This document shows, piece after piece, positions 21,754-33,171 of a stretch of DNA of 64,000 nt; position 1 is the stretch's first letter; every line of letters begins with the position of its first letter. The notes under the pieces were generated by a model that was not told the DNA's origin, searched no databases, and worked only from the letters and a program-made list of their open reading frames with translations. This DNA is from Coix lacryma-jobi var. lacryma-jobi (taxonomy: Eukaryota; Streptophyta; Magnoliopsida; Poales; Poaceae), in assembly GCA_009763385.1 (NCBI GenBank), contig CM019823.1:172576503-172640502 (forward strand), written 5' to 3'. Position numbers and translations under genes: made by a program.

Positions 21754-22096
21754 TCAAGGATTTGTCACCAATAGCTTGAGAAGGACTCCGACCTGCATGC
21801 CTTGGATGATGGCCTGATCTACCCGTCCGTTTGAAGCATCGAAATGTACACCTTTGATGACAGCCTGATCTATGCGACCGTCAGTAATATCAAGACTAGC
21901 CTCAGCTATGTTCTTGTGGATATTCTTCTCTGTAAGTAAAAAAAAACTGACAAAAGGAGAAGATGTGTCAGGCATATGCAAGTTTAATCAGAAGAGAAGG
22001 TCATATAAGGATTTTATTGACCTATGATGGCGTTGTAGATCTGTTTCCACTGATACGGCTGTTCAGTTTTCCTCGGTGTCATATCTCCTGGGCAAG
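21754..22096 (-). pseudogene. Antisense gene 1 of element C, downstream exons (cut by element D)
   Basis: Minus strand. The exon 22096-22022 (continuing from 34974 across element D) carries YQWKQIYNAII and matches LEWEDQRRQFCDAIT of the element B gene. Intron 22021-21930 (GTCAAT..TTACAG). Last exon 21929-21754 carries GRIDQAVIKGVHFD and a repeated GRVDQAIIQGMQVG, matching RIEQVTLQGVHHG, and ends at a stop. The exon-intron layout is shared with element B. Confidence 0.6.
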
Positions 22097-23887
22097 TGTT
22101 GACACTGGTTAACTATCATAATTAAGAGATGAATAAATATGAAAAGGGCAAGAATATAATCACCAACAAAGATTTAAGGTTTCAACTGACAATATTCCAT
22201 GAGTTTTGGTGAGTTATGATTCTGCAGGGACTAAACCAGAAATCGGCATCAATAGCTTCCCATAGAAGGAAACCGACGGGAGATAACGTAACCCCCATGT
22301 CGGGATACTTCTAGAAGACTCCAGAAGACGTAAGAGGACACCACGACGAAGGACACCACAGGGGGCTGACCTGTGGGACCGACCGATCCCACAGGGCAGA
22401 CCGACCGGTCGGCCCCTGGGCCCACTGGGCTCCGTCCTCTGCAAGCTACCTCCACCGACTCCCAGGATGCATCTCGACCGTACCTCAAGTCGGTTTGATC
22501 CAAGGGCCACGGTTCATCGCCCAGGGCTATATAAACAGACCCCTGACCCCCCCTCTTAGAGAACAAGAGGCATCAGGCAATAGGCTTCAAGCAATTCATT
22601 CATCAGGGTTAGACCAACCAGAAGGAGATCAATCGGAGGCTTTAGAACTTCATCCACCTAGAATAGTAGATAGAATAGGATTAGAGGAGGCAAGCTTCGC
22701 TTGGATTCCTGATCTAGTCACGAGAAGGCTCGGTAAACCCAAGATCTTCTCTCTTGTATTAACATTTGGATCTACTTCATAATTGCTCTTCTAGTTCATC
22801 ATTGTTCTTCATTGTTTATGTTCTAGTTCATGTTCATCGTCTAGTTCATCTTCTAGTTCATAATCTTGTTCTAGTTCATGTTCTAGTTCGTACTTTAGTT
22901 CTTATCGATGATCTAATTCACCTTATTGTTCATTATTGTGTTCTAGATAGCAATACAATTGATATGATTAAGACATCAATGATTATATTCTTAGTTATAA
23001 TGCTTATAGTTTGCTTTGATTATATATTTGGCATAGATAGTTTATCTTTATGTTTATACTCATGTTCGTATAGCGCTCATCTTAAAGTACAACGGGTGGG
23101 TGATAAATGCTGTGTAGGCGTGGTGCCTATACATTATTTATCTGCGAATACGTCCTATGTTCTGGATAGAGTGGTAGATCGCGGGTGTGACAGACCTGTT
23201 GAGTCCTCTGTATTCCACCTCCCGAATATAGTGTTCAGTATGGCTCAGTTAACTCATGGTTTAAGGTTACTATGCTTAACACCTTAGCTATGGAGTTGCC
23301 TCTTGATTATAAATATGATGACCTAGCCAATGATTGCCAAATATAATTGCACTAATCAATGTATGCTATGACTTGTAATTAGAATAACTTAGGAATGTTT
23401 CTCTTTAATACCTGTTCTAATCATCATCTTGCTAGGCAGTACTGTTCTAAGTTTATCCTTGATTGATCTGATCTCTGTTATCCTTTATCAATTATCTATA
23501 TCATTTACTCTGTACCTGGTTCCTGTCATAGTAGTTAGTGTGTTATCAGTCTTATTATAAGTGTGTGCCATGATCAATGCTGTTAAGTTCTTTCAATACT
23601 ATCATACCTTGAATTGATCAGTCTCTAGGCTAAATATAAATAACGATACCTGAGACTAACTTGGCTGAAATGCCCTACAACGGGTATGTTTATCTGTGCG
23701 CTTGCGGGTAAATATCTATCTCTTAATCCAGTGCCCTGATATAATTACATTGCTATGCTTTCATGTTGGGGATGACAACTTGACATTAAGTGAAGTTAGT
23801 AGTGTCCCGTACACTCTTTCGTGCTTTCACTAGTTTATTATTTTATGTGACTCATTCTTAGAGTGAATCCATTAAGAAGTGTCAACA
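22097..23887 (+). repeat. 5' LTR of element D
   Basis: TGTTGACACTGG...GTGTCAACA, about 1791 bp. TATA box TATATAAA at 22528-22535, after a palindromic GACCGACCGGTCGG-type stretch (22375-22415). A degenerate TCTAGTTCAT array occupies about 22788-22920, just after the GC-rich part. Confidence 0.93.
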
Positions 23888-23895
23888 AGCATTTC

Positions 23896-23912
23896 TGGCG
23901 CCGTTGCCGGGG
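23896..23912 (+). other. Primer-binding site of element D
   Basis: TGGCGCCGTTGCCGGGG starts 9 nt after the LTR end. This sequence is the widely seen plant primer-binding site complementary to tRNA-Asp. Confidence 0.75.
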
Positions 23913-24115
23913 CCACATCAATTCTATTAGGGATAGTACCTAGGTTTTTTCATTATAATCTTTATGAACACTGAAAGGACATTGCATTAGCAGCATTTAG
24001 AACGGTAGCTAGAACATATCATTTTATTTACACACATGTGATAATGCACTAATTACTTACTTTTACAGACTTACTCTGGCCTTGTTTATCTTTATCATTT
24101 TATGCAGGGTGATGT

Positions 24116-24206
24116 ATGACTGGTTTCCAACTTCCGAACAACTACACTGAGGATCCTGAAGCTTCACTAAGGAAAACTAGACACAAACTCAAGAGGCCCT
24201 CAGCAC
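24116..24206 (+). pseudogene. N-terminal gag fragment of element D, cut by the solo LTR
   Basis: ATG at 24116 opens a frame (MTGFQLPNNYTEDPEAS...) that stays open until the solo LTR at 24207. It resumes at 28700 as PLPEVSQIRSLTPVLDAMAD. A one-base frame change near 28820 then separates it from the long frame at 28863. In the ancestral element this was the gag start. Confidence 0.6.
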
Positions 24207-27200
24207 TGTGACACCCTAGTGTCAAGCACTGCATTAGAAACTTCATTAGCTACTAAAGAAGCATAAGCAATGCATTGCATCATTTCATGTGCATAAGAGT
24301 GCTTTGTCTTTTGTTATTTCTTTGGATTTTGGATTTCTATTGGACTTGATGATTTAAATGACTTTCTGTTGTGGCAAATAGTTTTATAAAATGGAGAGCA
24401 TTGAGTAGAGTGCTTTTCATGTTGGAGTTTTGACTTAGTTCAAATTGGTTTGTCAAAATAAAAATGAGGCAAGCAAAATGTTTTATACTTCAAAAATTGG
24501 CTTTAGTCATGTGGAGGATTTAAAATGGTTTTCAGGAAAAGTGTTCTATATGAAAGTTGTAGAGAAAATTATTCTGAGCAACTTTTATATTTGGGTCAAA
24601 ACCTAGTTTGGAGTTTTCGAAACTGTTTTTTGAGTGGTCAAACTTTGGAAAAATTTTGAAAAAGAAAAAGGAAAAGATTTTTCCCGGCGCCCTCACTTTC
24701 GGCCCGTTTGGCCTTTCGGCCAACCCGCCGCGCCGGCCCAGCACTCGTCGCTCGCCCCGCGCGCCGCGCGCCGCCTGACACGGCCGCGCCGTACGCCGGC
24801 CAAATCACCGCGTGGCGGCTTGCCTCTGCCGCGCATCGGCTCCGCCCTATCGCCGCGAGATCCTTGTTCGCTCGATCACGCCACGATCCCCCGCTCGCCA
24901 GTCGCCGTTCGCCTCGCCTGCCGAGCCTTGCTGCCGCGCGCGTCGCCCGCCGGCCGTGGCCCCGCCACCACCACCGGCCGAGCCAAGGCCCCGGCCAAGA
25001 TCCCAGGCACTCTCCTCGCTCCCTCACTCTCCCGCACACACTCTCCCACTCTCGCCTCGCACTCCCCTCCCCACGCCACCGAGCAAGACCGAGCGCTCCA
25101 CTCGCTCTCGCCCCCACACGCCACCGCCAAAACCCCCTCTCCGTTCTGACCTCGTCGGAGCACCTCCCTTCGATTCCCTCCGTACACCGCTCCGCCATCA
25201 CCGTGCACACGTCGTGCGCACGCTCACTCCCCCGGCCAAGCTCCACCGTTGCCAGAACGCGAAGTTCCCCTTTTCGGCCGCCGCCACCGCCAGTGGGAGC
25301 TCACCGCCGTTCTTCATCAACTGAGCTTCCCGAGCCTTCCCCCTTCCTCGTCAAGCCCTGTCACGCCAAAGCAGGGTGAGAACACCAACTAGCCCTAACT
25401 CTACCGCTCCCTATCTCTCTCTTACCCCCGGCAGAACGCCATGGCCGCCGCCGTGGCCATGCACGTGGCCAAGCTCCTCTGGAGCCATCCGAGCCAAACC
25501 GACCCCCTTGGTAGCTTCCCTAGGGTTCGTATAAGCTTTCGCCTCTCCTAATTCCACCGGCGACCACCGGAAACGGCATAGCCGAGTGCCCCTGCACCGC
25601 CGTGCGCCATTGCTCGCCGCCGGCAAGCTACGGCCATATGCTGGCCAAACCAACACCACCATCGGATGCGCCTCGTCGAGACGAGTCTATCTAGCCTAGC
25701 CTCGCCGCCGGAAACCTCACCGCCGGCGAGCAGCCGCCGGTCAACCCTCTCCCCTGTTTTCCTCTCTCTGACGGGTGGGTCCCGTTGACCCGTGGACCCC
25801 GCGCGTCAGCCTCTGCTTGGCCCATGGACCGCGTCCACCGAAGCCGAGCGCCGGGTGTTTTCAAAAGGATTTTTCTTTAAATGTTTTCCTTGTTCCAGTA
25901 AAGGCTTGTTATTTTTGTGTAGCACATTTTACAAATCCAAATGGAGTGCTTTCAGTTTTGTTAGCTTGTTTATGAATAGATCTCTCATGGAAAAATATGA
26001 AACTATTTTTGGTAGCAGTTTATTTTACTATTTTTATTTAATTCAGTTTATATGCTTTTGTTAAGATAAATGCAAATAAGTGCTTTCTGGTTGAGATAAT
26101 TCCTGGAAAATTTTGTGTAAGTTTATTATCCTGTTTTGCACCTGTGAAAAATATATGATGCACTGTTTATGTAGAAAAAGTTTTTGTTATGATTAAAAGT
26201 CCTTTTTGGCTGATTTCTTAGAATAAAGGATAAGGTGTTTTATATGTTAAAATAAAATGTGGGCAAATGGGTGTAGTCTTTGTTTGTGATGTTCAAGCTA
26301 AGAAAAATGTAAACATGGTCTATTATGTGAAGAAACCTGAAGTTGCTTCACAAAGGTACTTTTCTGTGTTTTTCTTTGGAAATTCATGAAAGAAATAATA
26401 TAATGGTTCTGTTCATGGAACTTTCTTGATAAGTATGAAATATGGAGTAGAATCTGGGAAAAATATGAAATAGAATTTTGCACCCTTTTCCAGTAGGGTT
26501 GTAGTTCAAGTAGTTCATATTGCAATAGATTTGTTATTTTTGTGTAGGCTTGTATGTTTATGCTCTGTCAGTAAATTTTCTGCAGTAGCATGTTTATGGG
26601 TAAAAGAAGCCAGGAAAATTATGAACTCTGCTGTTTGACACTTTTTGGATAAGGAGCTAGTTCAAAGCACCTTTTGAGCAGTTTATTTGTTATTTTTGTA
26701 TCTGCAGTTCTGTATTTTATTTTGGGCTGAAATTTGTTCAGAAGAGTCTTGAGAGTGTTAATTATCTTCTGGAATTTTCGTGGATTTTTCTGAGTCCAGA
26801 AAAGTGCACTTGCAGTTCAAACCTAAGTTTCTTTTGAATTATTAAATAAGAAAAAGGTGAATAAATGGATTTTTGTTTTATGAATTAAATAAGTATTTAC
26901 CTCAATGTCAAAAGTGGTTCAACAAGTTGGGTTTGTTGGTTTGCAAGAAATGCTCTTTTCATACCACACATCTTGCACCCGCATTGTAATTATTTATTAA
27001 TCGTCGCATGCAATAGGATCGACCCCTCCGGAGCCCGACCAGGAGCCAGAGACCAACGCCGAGCAGCAGATCCCGGAGCTCCAGCAAGCCGAGGAAGCCG
27101 ACCCCGCCTGCGACACTAACTTGCCCGAGTGCCCTTCCCACGAGGCCTCGGTCTTCACCCAAGGCAAGCCCCGGAGCATTCTAAGTCTCCCAGTATTTAC

Positions 27201-28694
27201 AATTAAATTTGCTTGAGTCCTTTTATATTATGATGCATTAGGTTAGGAGTTGATTGAATCCTACTTGCTGCATTGCCGTTCCTTGATTATTGATTATTAC
27301 CCGCCTTGTTATCCTGTTACTTTTATAATGTAGAATTGCTTAGTCTGCTTAATAAAAGTAGTTGTTAAGGATGTTTCTGTAATACCCTGATGGGTAGTTA
27401 CCGGATCACGGTTGGCTATATTTGCTATCGTGGAAAAGAACCTGAGTTGTAGTGAAATACGGTCAACTGGAAGGCAAGGCACAAGTTTGGAAACTTGGGG
27501 CAGTCCATCCGTTGGATCGTGTAGGTTTGTATCGATGTTGGCCCTCGTTCATTTTTGAACGCGCCCTTTTACTTAGGGATATGTCGGTGCCGTAATCATC
27601 GACCCCAAAGCCGGTTAGAAGCTGTTCGGGCCGGTCTCAACCCGTGTCGTGCCCTCTAGTATGGAAATTGCGATCTGTCGCGTGAGGCCATGGCCAGGTT
27701 CCAATTGGGCGGTTCGTGCTGTGAGCCGCGACGATTACCACCACGAACAAGCATCGAGCGGTTGCCCAATGCATGGACCCAACGGGAAAAGTGTGGGCTG
27801 GTATTAAAGGTCTTTCACCAGCTGGTTTGGAATTCGATTCGAGTCGCCGTCTCCCCCGGTTAGTGGGAAACTATGGCGAGCTTCACCACGATACAACTCC
27901 ATGTGATGATTAAAGGTTCAACTAAAATGTGGATAAGTCAACTGGATATGGTTATATTATTGATTGATAGATTCAAGTGAGTGCTCTAGTACAGGTGAAA
28001 AACCTAGAATTAAGGAATAGGTCTAAAAATGGCAGCTCATCATTATCATCAATTACCTCTTATCTGAAATTGAGCTTTTCGCAACTAAAAGATCCCAGCT
28101 CCACCCAAAAGACCTTGCATACCCTTGGAGTCTTTATTTTCAGTTGGACGGGTAAGTCTAGCTGAGTACATTCCCGTACTCAGGGTTTATCCCGTTTGTT
28201 GCAGATGGCCAGGTCTACTTCGGCTATTGTAAGCACTGCCTCTACCCAGTGGAAGGTGATGAGGAGTAGGCTCAGGGCAGGGTCGTCCAGAAGCTTCCCC
28301 TTTTCTTTTGCTGGTCTGAGACTGTTAGTGGCACATTATCTTAAAAAGGAGGAGTGAGTGTGTTGAGTTGGATTTATCAAACTATGTTTTATTGGACCAC
28401 GTGTGTTGTGGTCGTGTTTCAAACTTATTTAAGCTTCCGCACTTTTTAAATTTCGGTTTGTAATAACTCCGTTTTAAATTCGTACTCTGATGTTAAATTC
28501 GGTTTCGTTTTTCACTGTGATGTCTCTTTACGAATGTAATCCTTGAACGATGCGATCCTGTATGATGTATGGTGTTAGAAATCCTTCGAGATTTCTGGAC
28601 TACCGGGGTTATATGGGTTCAAGTATCAGTCGAAGTCAGACGGATTTGGCTAAGATAATACTTGAGCTCTTATAATCAGGACGGTTCCGCCACA
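24207..28694 (+). repeat. Solo LTR of about 4.49 kb
   Basis: Starts TGTGACACCC, ends GTTCCGCCACA, and is flanked by identical AGCAC (24202-24206 and 28695-28699). No internal domain is present, so it is the product of LTR-LTR recombination. The length and the TGTGACACCC start suggest a chromovirus of the Tekay/Del type; that assignment is inference. It holds a GC-rich leader-like block (24690-25400, GT donor context at 25376), a T-rich intron-like stretch, and short exon-like blocks at 27018-27170 (acidic, Glu/Gln-rich) and 28205-28265 (DGQVYFGYCKHC). Confidence 0.85.
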
Positions 28695-28862
28695 AGCACC
28701 ACTACCAGAAGTTAGCCAGATAAGAAGCCTGACACCAGTGTTAGACGCTATGGCCGACAAGACACTCCACGAATTCTCTGCACCAACCACTGCCAACATC
28801 AGGACTGGACCAACAGTAATGTAGGGGACAACGGATTTGAGCTCAAGCCAGCCTTAATCAAC

Positions 28863-31238
28863 ATGGTGCAAGCTAATCAATTTTGCGGAAAGGCACATGA
28901 AGACGCAAGCGCTCATCTCCAACACTTTCTGGAGATTTGCAGCACTTTCACCATTAGAGGAGTCGAGAGGGACGCCATTCTACTTCGCTTGTTCCCATTC
29001 TCACTCTTGGGAAAAGCAAAACAATGGTTCTACGCCAACAAAGACAAAAACACCTCGTGGGCGATCTGTTCAACCGCCTTCCTAGCAAAGTTCTTTCCAG
29101 TGGGCAAGACGAATGCCCTCCGTGCCAAGATTTCAACTTTCCAACAACAACATGAAGAATCAATCCCGGAAGCTTGGGAACGCTTTCAAGATTACATATC
29201 AGAATGCCCTCACCATGGGATGGAGAATTGGCTACTCATGCAGACCTTCTACCACGGGCTCACTTCGAGTACCCGTGAGAATGTAGATGCCGCTGCTGGA
29301 GGATCATTCTTATCACTCACAATCAACAATGCAACTACACTCATAGAGAAGATGGCCTCAAACCAAGGATGGAATGAGGAATGCTCTCAGCCACGCAAGA
29401 GGGGAGGAATACATCAACTAAAGGAAGTAGACATGTTGTCTGCTAAACTTGACCTACTTATGAAGAAGATTGATGAACACACTCCCAAGAGAGAAGACGT
29501 CAAGCAAATCTACGAATCTCGCATGACATGTGAAGAGTGTGGAGGCACTGGTCATTCAGGGAGCAACTGCCTTGAGATTCAAGAGGATGCAAAGTATATC
29601 AACAACAACACCAATTATCGTCCTCAACAAGCTCAAGGATGGAACCAGCAATCAAGGCCGAATTACTCAGGTAACTACTCAGGTAATTACCAAGGTAATA
29701 CTTTTAATCAACCACCTTTGAGAGAGATGATATCTAATCAAAATAAAATTATTGATAATATGTCTAAGAAGATAGCTTCCAATGATAAACTACTTGAAAA
29801 TATTAATACTAGAATGGATAGCTTTACTTCTGCCATTAAGAATCAACATAGCTTTAACAAAATGATAGAATCTCAGTTATCTCAGTTAGCAGCTTCAGTC
29901 CCTGTGACTGAAAACAGTAAGATTCCAGGAAGTCCAAAAGAACTAGAAACTGCAAATCTTGTAGACATCTTTGATGCAGGACACCTCATACCTAGACCTT
30001 CGAGGGAATGGATGGATGACTCCATTGCCCCAAAGAAAGGAGATCCAGGAAGACCTGTGATTCCAATTCATATTGGACCTCACAGTTTTGAAGAAGCAGT
30101 CTGTGACCTTGGAGCAAGCGTCAACATTATGCCAAGGGTAATATATGAACAAATACATGGAGCACCTTTATTGTATACAACCATGTGTTTACAGCTTGCA
30201 GATCAGACACTGTGCTACCCATTAGGAATTCTAGAAGACATCTGTATACGAGTAGGACGCTCATACGTATGTGCAGACTTTGTGATCGTTGAAACAGGTG
30301 GAGACAAAAGAGCACCCATCATTCTTGGACGCCCGTTCCTAAGCTCAACCAAAGCCATCATCTACACGGACAGCGCCAAGATCTGTTTCACAATTGCAGG
30401 CAACAAAGAGAGATTCAGCTTCAAGAATCATACACTCACTACCAAAGTCCACCCTCAGATGCCCTACGAGGATGCGAACATCATATCATCAAGGAAGAAG
30501 AATAGAAACAGGAGAAGGAAGAACAAGACTACACAACCACATCACGACACAGTATGGATGGTCAACTCTGTTCAAACAGAATACGACCACCTTCTCGCAT
30601 CACCATTCCTCGCTAAGAGAGATGACCCAGGTGTACCCACCATCGATTGCAAGATCGAAGGAAGTACATTCCATAAGACGTTTTGCGACATCGGCTCAAG
30701 TGTCAATATAATGTCTAAGGTAACGTATGAGCATTTATATAAAAATAGACCTATGTATTCGACATATGTGCAGCTGCAGATGGCGGACCAAACTTATCGA
30801 TTTCCGGAGGGAGTAGTGAAGGACGTAATGATCCAAATTAAAGACCACTATGTTCCCACCGACTTCTTAGTATTAGACATGAGAAAAGAAGATGACGTTC
30901 ACATCATCTTAGGAAGACCCTTCCTCAACACCACTGGCGCCATCATCTACATGAGATCTGGAGAGATCCACTTCCAGTTCTTCAGAGAAAAGGTACGCTG
31001 TTACTTCAATAGTTATGCCACTAATGTACAGGGAAAGAAGAATCACTCAAGGAGGAGACGCCGCACATCCCAACACAACAAAAGACGACAAATCAAGGAT
31101 GGATGGGCTGACTATGAAGGAGAAGTCACCAGAAGTGAAGATATCCCATTGGAGGAAATGAAGGACGAAGAAATAAAAGAGACAAGTCCACCAGTCAAAC
31201 AAGTATGGAGAAAGAAAGAGAGCTCCACTGATGTGTAA
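28863..31238 (+). CDS. gag with two tandem aspartic proteases (element D)
   Basis: Continuous frame of 791 codons; the true start is probably upstream (24116), cut off by the solo LTR and a frameshift. Residues 1-170 are a retrotransposon gag domain (PF03732-like). A zinc knuckle C-x2-C-x4-H-x4-C is at 223-236, followed by an Asn/Gln/Tyr-rich linker. Protease 1 has CDLGASVNIMP at about 414 and IILGRPFL at about 486. Protease 2 has CDIGSSVNIM at about 608 and IILGRPFL at about 681. Both keep the catalytic Asp and the ILGRPF strand. A basic tail ends in an acidic segment. No RT follows. Gag would form particles and the proteases process them; polymerase and integrase must come from elsewhere. 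Confidence 0.85.
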   Translation: MVQANQFCGKAHEDASAHLQHFLEICSTFTIRGVERDAILLRLFPFSLLGKAKQWFYANKDKNTSWAICSTAFLAKFFPVGKTNALRAKISTFQQQHEESIPEAWERFQDYISECPHHGMENWLLMQTFYHGLTSSTRENVDAAAGGSFLSLTINNATTLIEKMASNQGWNEECSQPRKRGGIHQLKEVDMLSAKLDLLMKKIDEHTPKREDVKQIYESRMTCEECGGTGHSGSNCLEIQEDAKYINNNTNYRPQQAQGWNQQSRPNYSGNYSGNYQGNTFNQPPLREMISNQNKIIDNMSKKIASNDKLLENINTRMDSFTSAIKNQHSFNKMIESQLSQLAASVPVTENSKIPGSPKELETANLVDIFDAGHLIPRPSREWMDDSIAPKKGDPGRPVIPIHIGPHSFEEAVCDLGASVNIMPRVIYEQIHGAPLLYTTMCLQLADQTLCYPLGILEDICIRVGRSYVCADFVIVETGGDKRAPIILGRPFLSSTKAIIYTDSAKICFTIAGNKERFSFKNHTLTTKVHPQMPYEDANIISSRKKNRNRRRKNKTTQPHHDTVWMVNSVQTEYDHLLASPFLAKRDDPGVPTIDCKIEGSTFHKTFCDIGSSVNIMSKVTYEHLYKNRPMYSTYVQLQMADQTYRFPEGVVKDVMIQIKDHYVPTDFLVLDMRKEDDVHIILGRPFLNTTGAIIYMRSGEIHFQFFREKVRCYFNSYATNVQGKKNHSRRRRRTSQHNKRRQIKDGWADYEGEVTRSEDIPLEEMKDEEIKETSPPVKQVWRKKESSTDV

Positions 31239-33171
31239 TCATCAAGGTCCTCCTCAGGATCTGCTGATGCACCTAAGGAAGAATAAAAGACCGTACAAGA
31301 AGTCTTGTTCGATAGACTATAAACGTCGAATCCTCGCCGGAAGTTTTGCTGTCTATTTGAGTTTCACAGGATTTGAAAGATCAAGAAAAGCTGACGAACG
31401 AGTAAATGCTCCATCCACTGTTTGAGCACTGTCCCAACAACTTCAAAATCAATCAAAGCTCTAATGGAGGAAGGACATATCCACTACCAGTTTGCTACAT
31501 TACAAAGTGACTATGTCAACATTCAGCTTGGGGGAAGGCACCCCCATGTATCCAAAATAAGTATCTCTATCCTTTTAAGTTTTTCATAAATAATTTAAAA
31601 CGCCAAAAATATGTGAGCACATGAAGGCTCACCTTAAAAAGAAAAAGATAAAAATATGTGGGCACATGAAGGCTCACCATTAAATCTAAAAAGATATTAT
31701 AGAAACACTGCTGAACTCTGCTTAGTGGAAAAGAAAGAACATAAATAATCTTAAGAGTTTTAAGACAACTGGACATATGGAGGAATATTTATCACTAACG
31801 CTTAATCAAGTTCCACTAGTTGTGTTGTCTATCTTTGAATTCAGCAGGAAGAGAAGAAGAGAAGGACTCAAGAAATTATTATCAGTCTACTCGACTTCTG
31901 AGAAAAAGAATAAGTCAAGATCCAGCTTGGGGGAGAGCACCCTCAGTTATCACGATAAGTATCACAACTTTTTATCATTTACTATTAGTTCAATCTAGTT
32001 AGATCAGGTCAATAAATATGGAAATTCCTAAAAAGATAAATAACTATTATAAAACTAAATAAAGATATATATAATAAATAAATGTCTAGGTGGATAAGAA
32101 CCTAATTTTTGCTCATATTAAATAATGAACTTATTGCTCTGCCTTTTTTAATACTTAATGTTTAAACCTGAATTTTGCTTGAGTTGTAGACAAAGTTGTT
32201 CTGAATAAACTCTGAACCTAAAACCTGTGGATGACAAATGCTTGATCCAAAACCTAGATAATTGTGAGATATGATATAAAAAGGTTTGAGCTGCTGTTTA
32301 TCTAATTCCTAGAGATACTAGAGTTCTGGAGATTTACATTTTGAAAAAAAACTAAAAACACATGATGAGATCCTGTATGACATAACATGAATTCCTACCC
32401 AGAGCCATTAATATGATTTTAAGATAAGGCTACTTGCTTTGTTCTAAGTTTTTAGTTATGGTTGAGAAATTTATCATGCTCTAGAGATCAAGAATGTTTT
32501 ATTAAAAGATTCACTCTTCCGAAGTAGTATTGTGTTAGAGGCATGGGCTATGCAAAAGTATAAAAAGAGGAAATAAAAAGGGACAAGTGTCCGACTACCT
32601 CAAAGAAAAAAAAGGGAAAGAAAAAAAAAGAAAAGAGTTATGATAAAAGTATGAGAAAAAGAATGATAGTCCATGGTTCCTCTAATTACAATATGCCAGC
32701 AAGAGATAACAAATTTCAAATGTTCTAAAGTCTTGATCCATGAGTATGACATCTTTCTTCCTAAACTTTGAACTTTGACTTAGTAAGATATGCTTTCCAC
32801 TTCTTAAAACTCCAGATATATATATTATAGAAGGAAGGAAGAATTACATCAGTGAGGAATCATAAAATATAAAAGAGCGATTGAGAGTATCATACACAGG
32901 AATCTCTAAGTTTTATTTTGAAAATATATAAAAAAACTCCAGAATGAAGGTTGATCAAAGAGTTAGAGATACAGTGCTTAACTTGATTGTTCTGTCTCTC
33001 AATTGTTTAAAGATTCAGGTGAAGGCAAAAGCTCCATGGTTAAAGGTAATATGAGAAAGTCAGAATAATTAACTCTAAACCAAGGAAGATTTTTATTTTT
33101 ATGAGGAGGCATAATAACAATTCCAGATAAATGTTTGCTAAGGGACTAGCAAAAGGTAAGCTTGGGGGAGT
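31239..33171 (+). other. 3' non-coding region of element D with three polypurine-tract-like motifs
   Basis: No gene seen in this 1.9-kb AT-rich stretch. AGCTTGGGGGA occurs at 31525-31535 and 31924-31934, and again as AAGCTTGGGGGAG (33158-33170) right before the 3' LTR, where it is the functional tract by position. A short direct repeat ATATGTGRGCACATGAAGGCTCACC lies at 31609-31680, and a long purine run at about 32560-32640. Confidence 0.7.

Noticed and set aside
22766..23287. Hydrophobic, His/Leu/Val-rich frame in LTR D (and its copy at 33842-34405)
   Set aside because: Results from the TCTAGTTCAT array and AT-rich DNA of the LTR; looks like membrane segments only by composition.
24634..25379. 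Arg/Pro/Ala-rich frames on both strands
   Set aside because: GC-rich part of the solo LTR; no recognisable domain and no codon periodicity distinguishing one frame.
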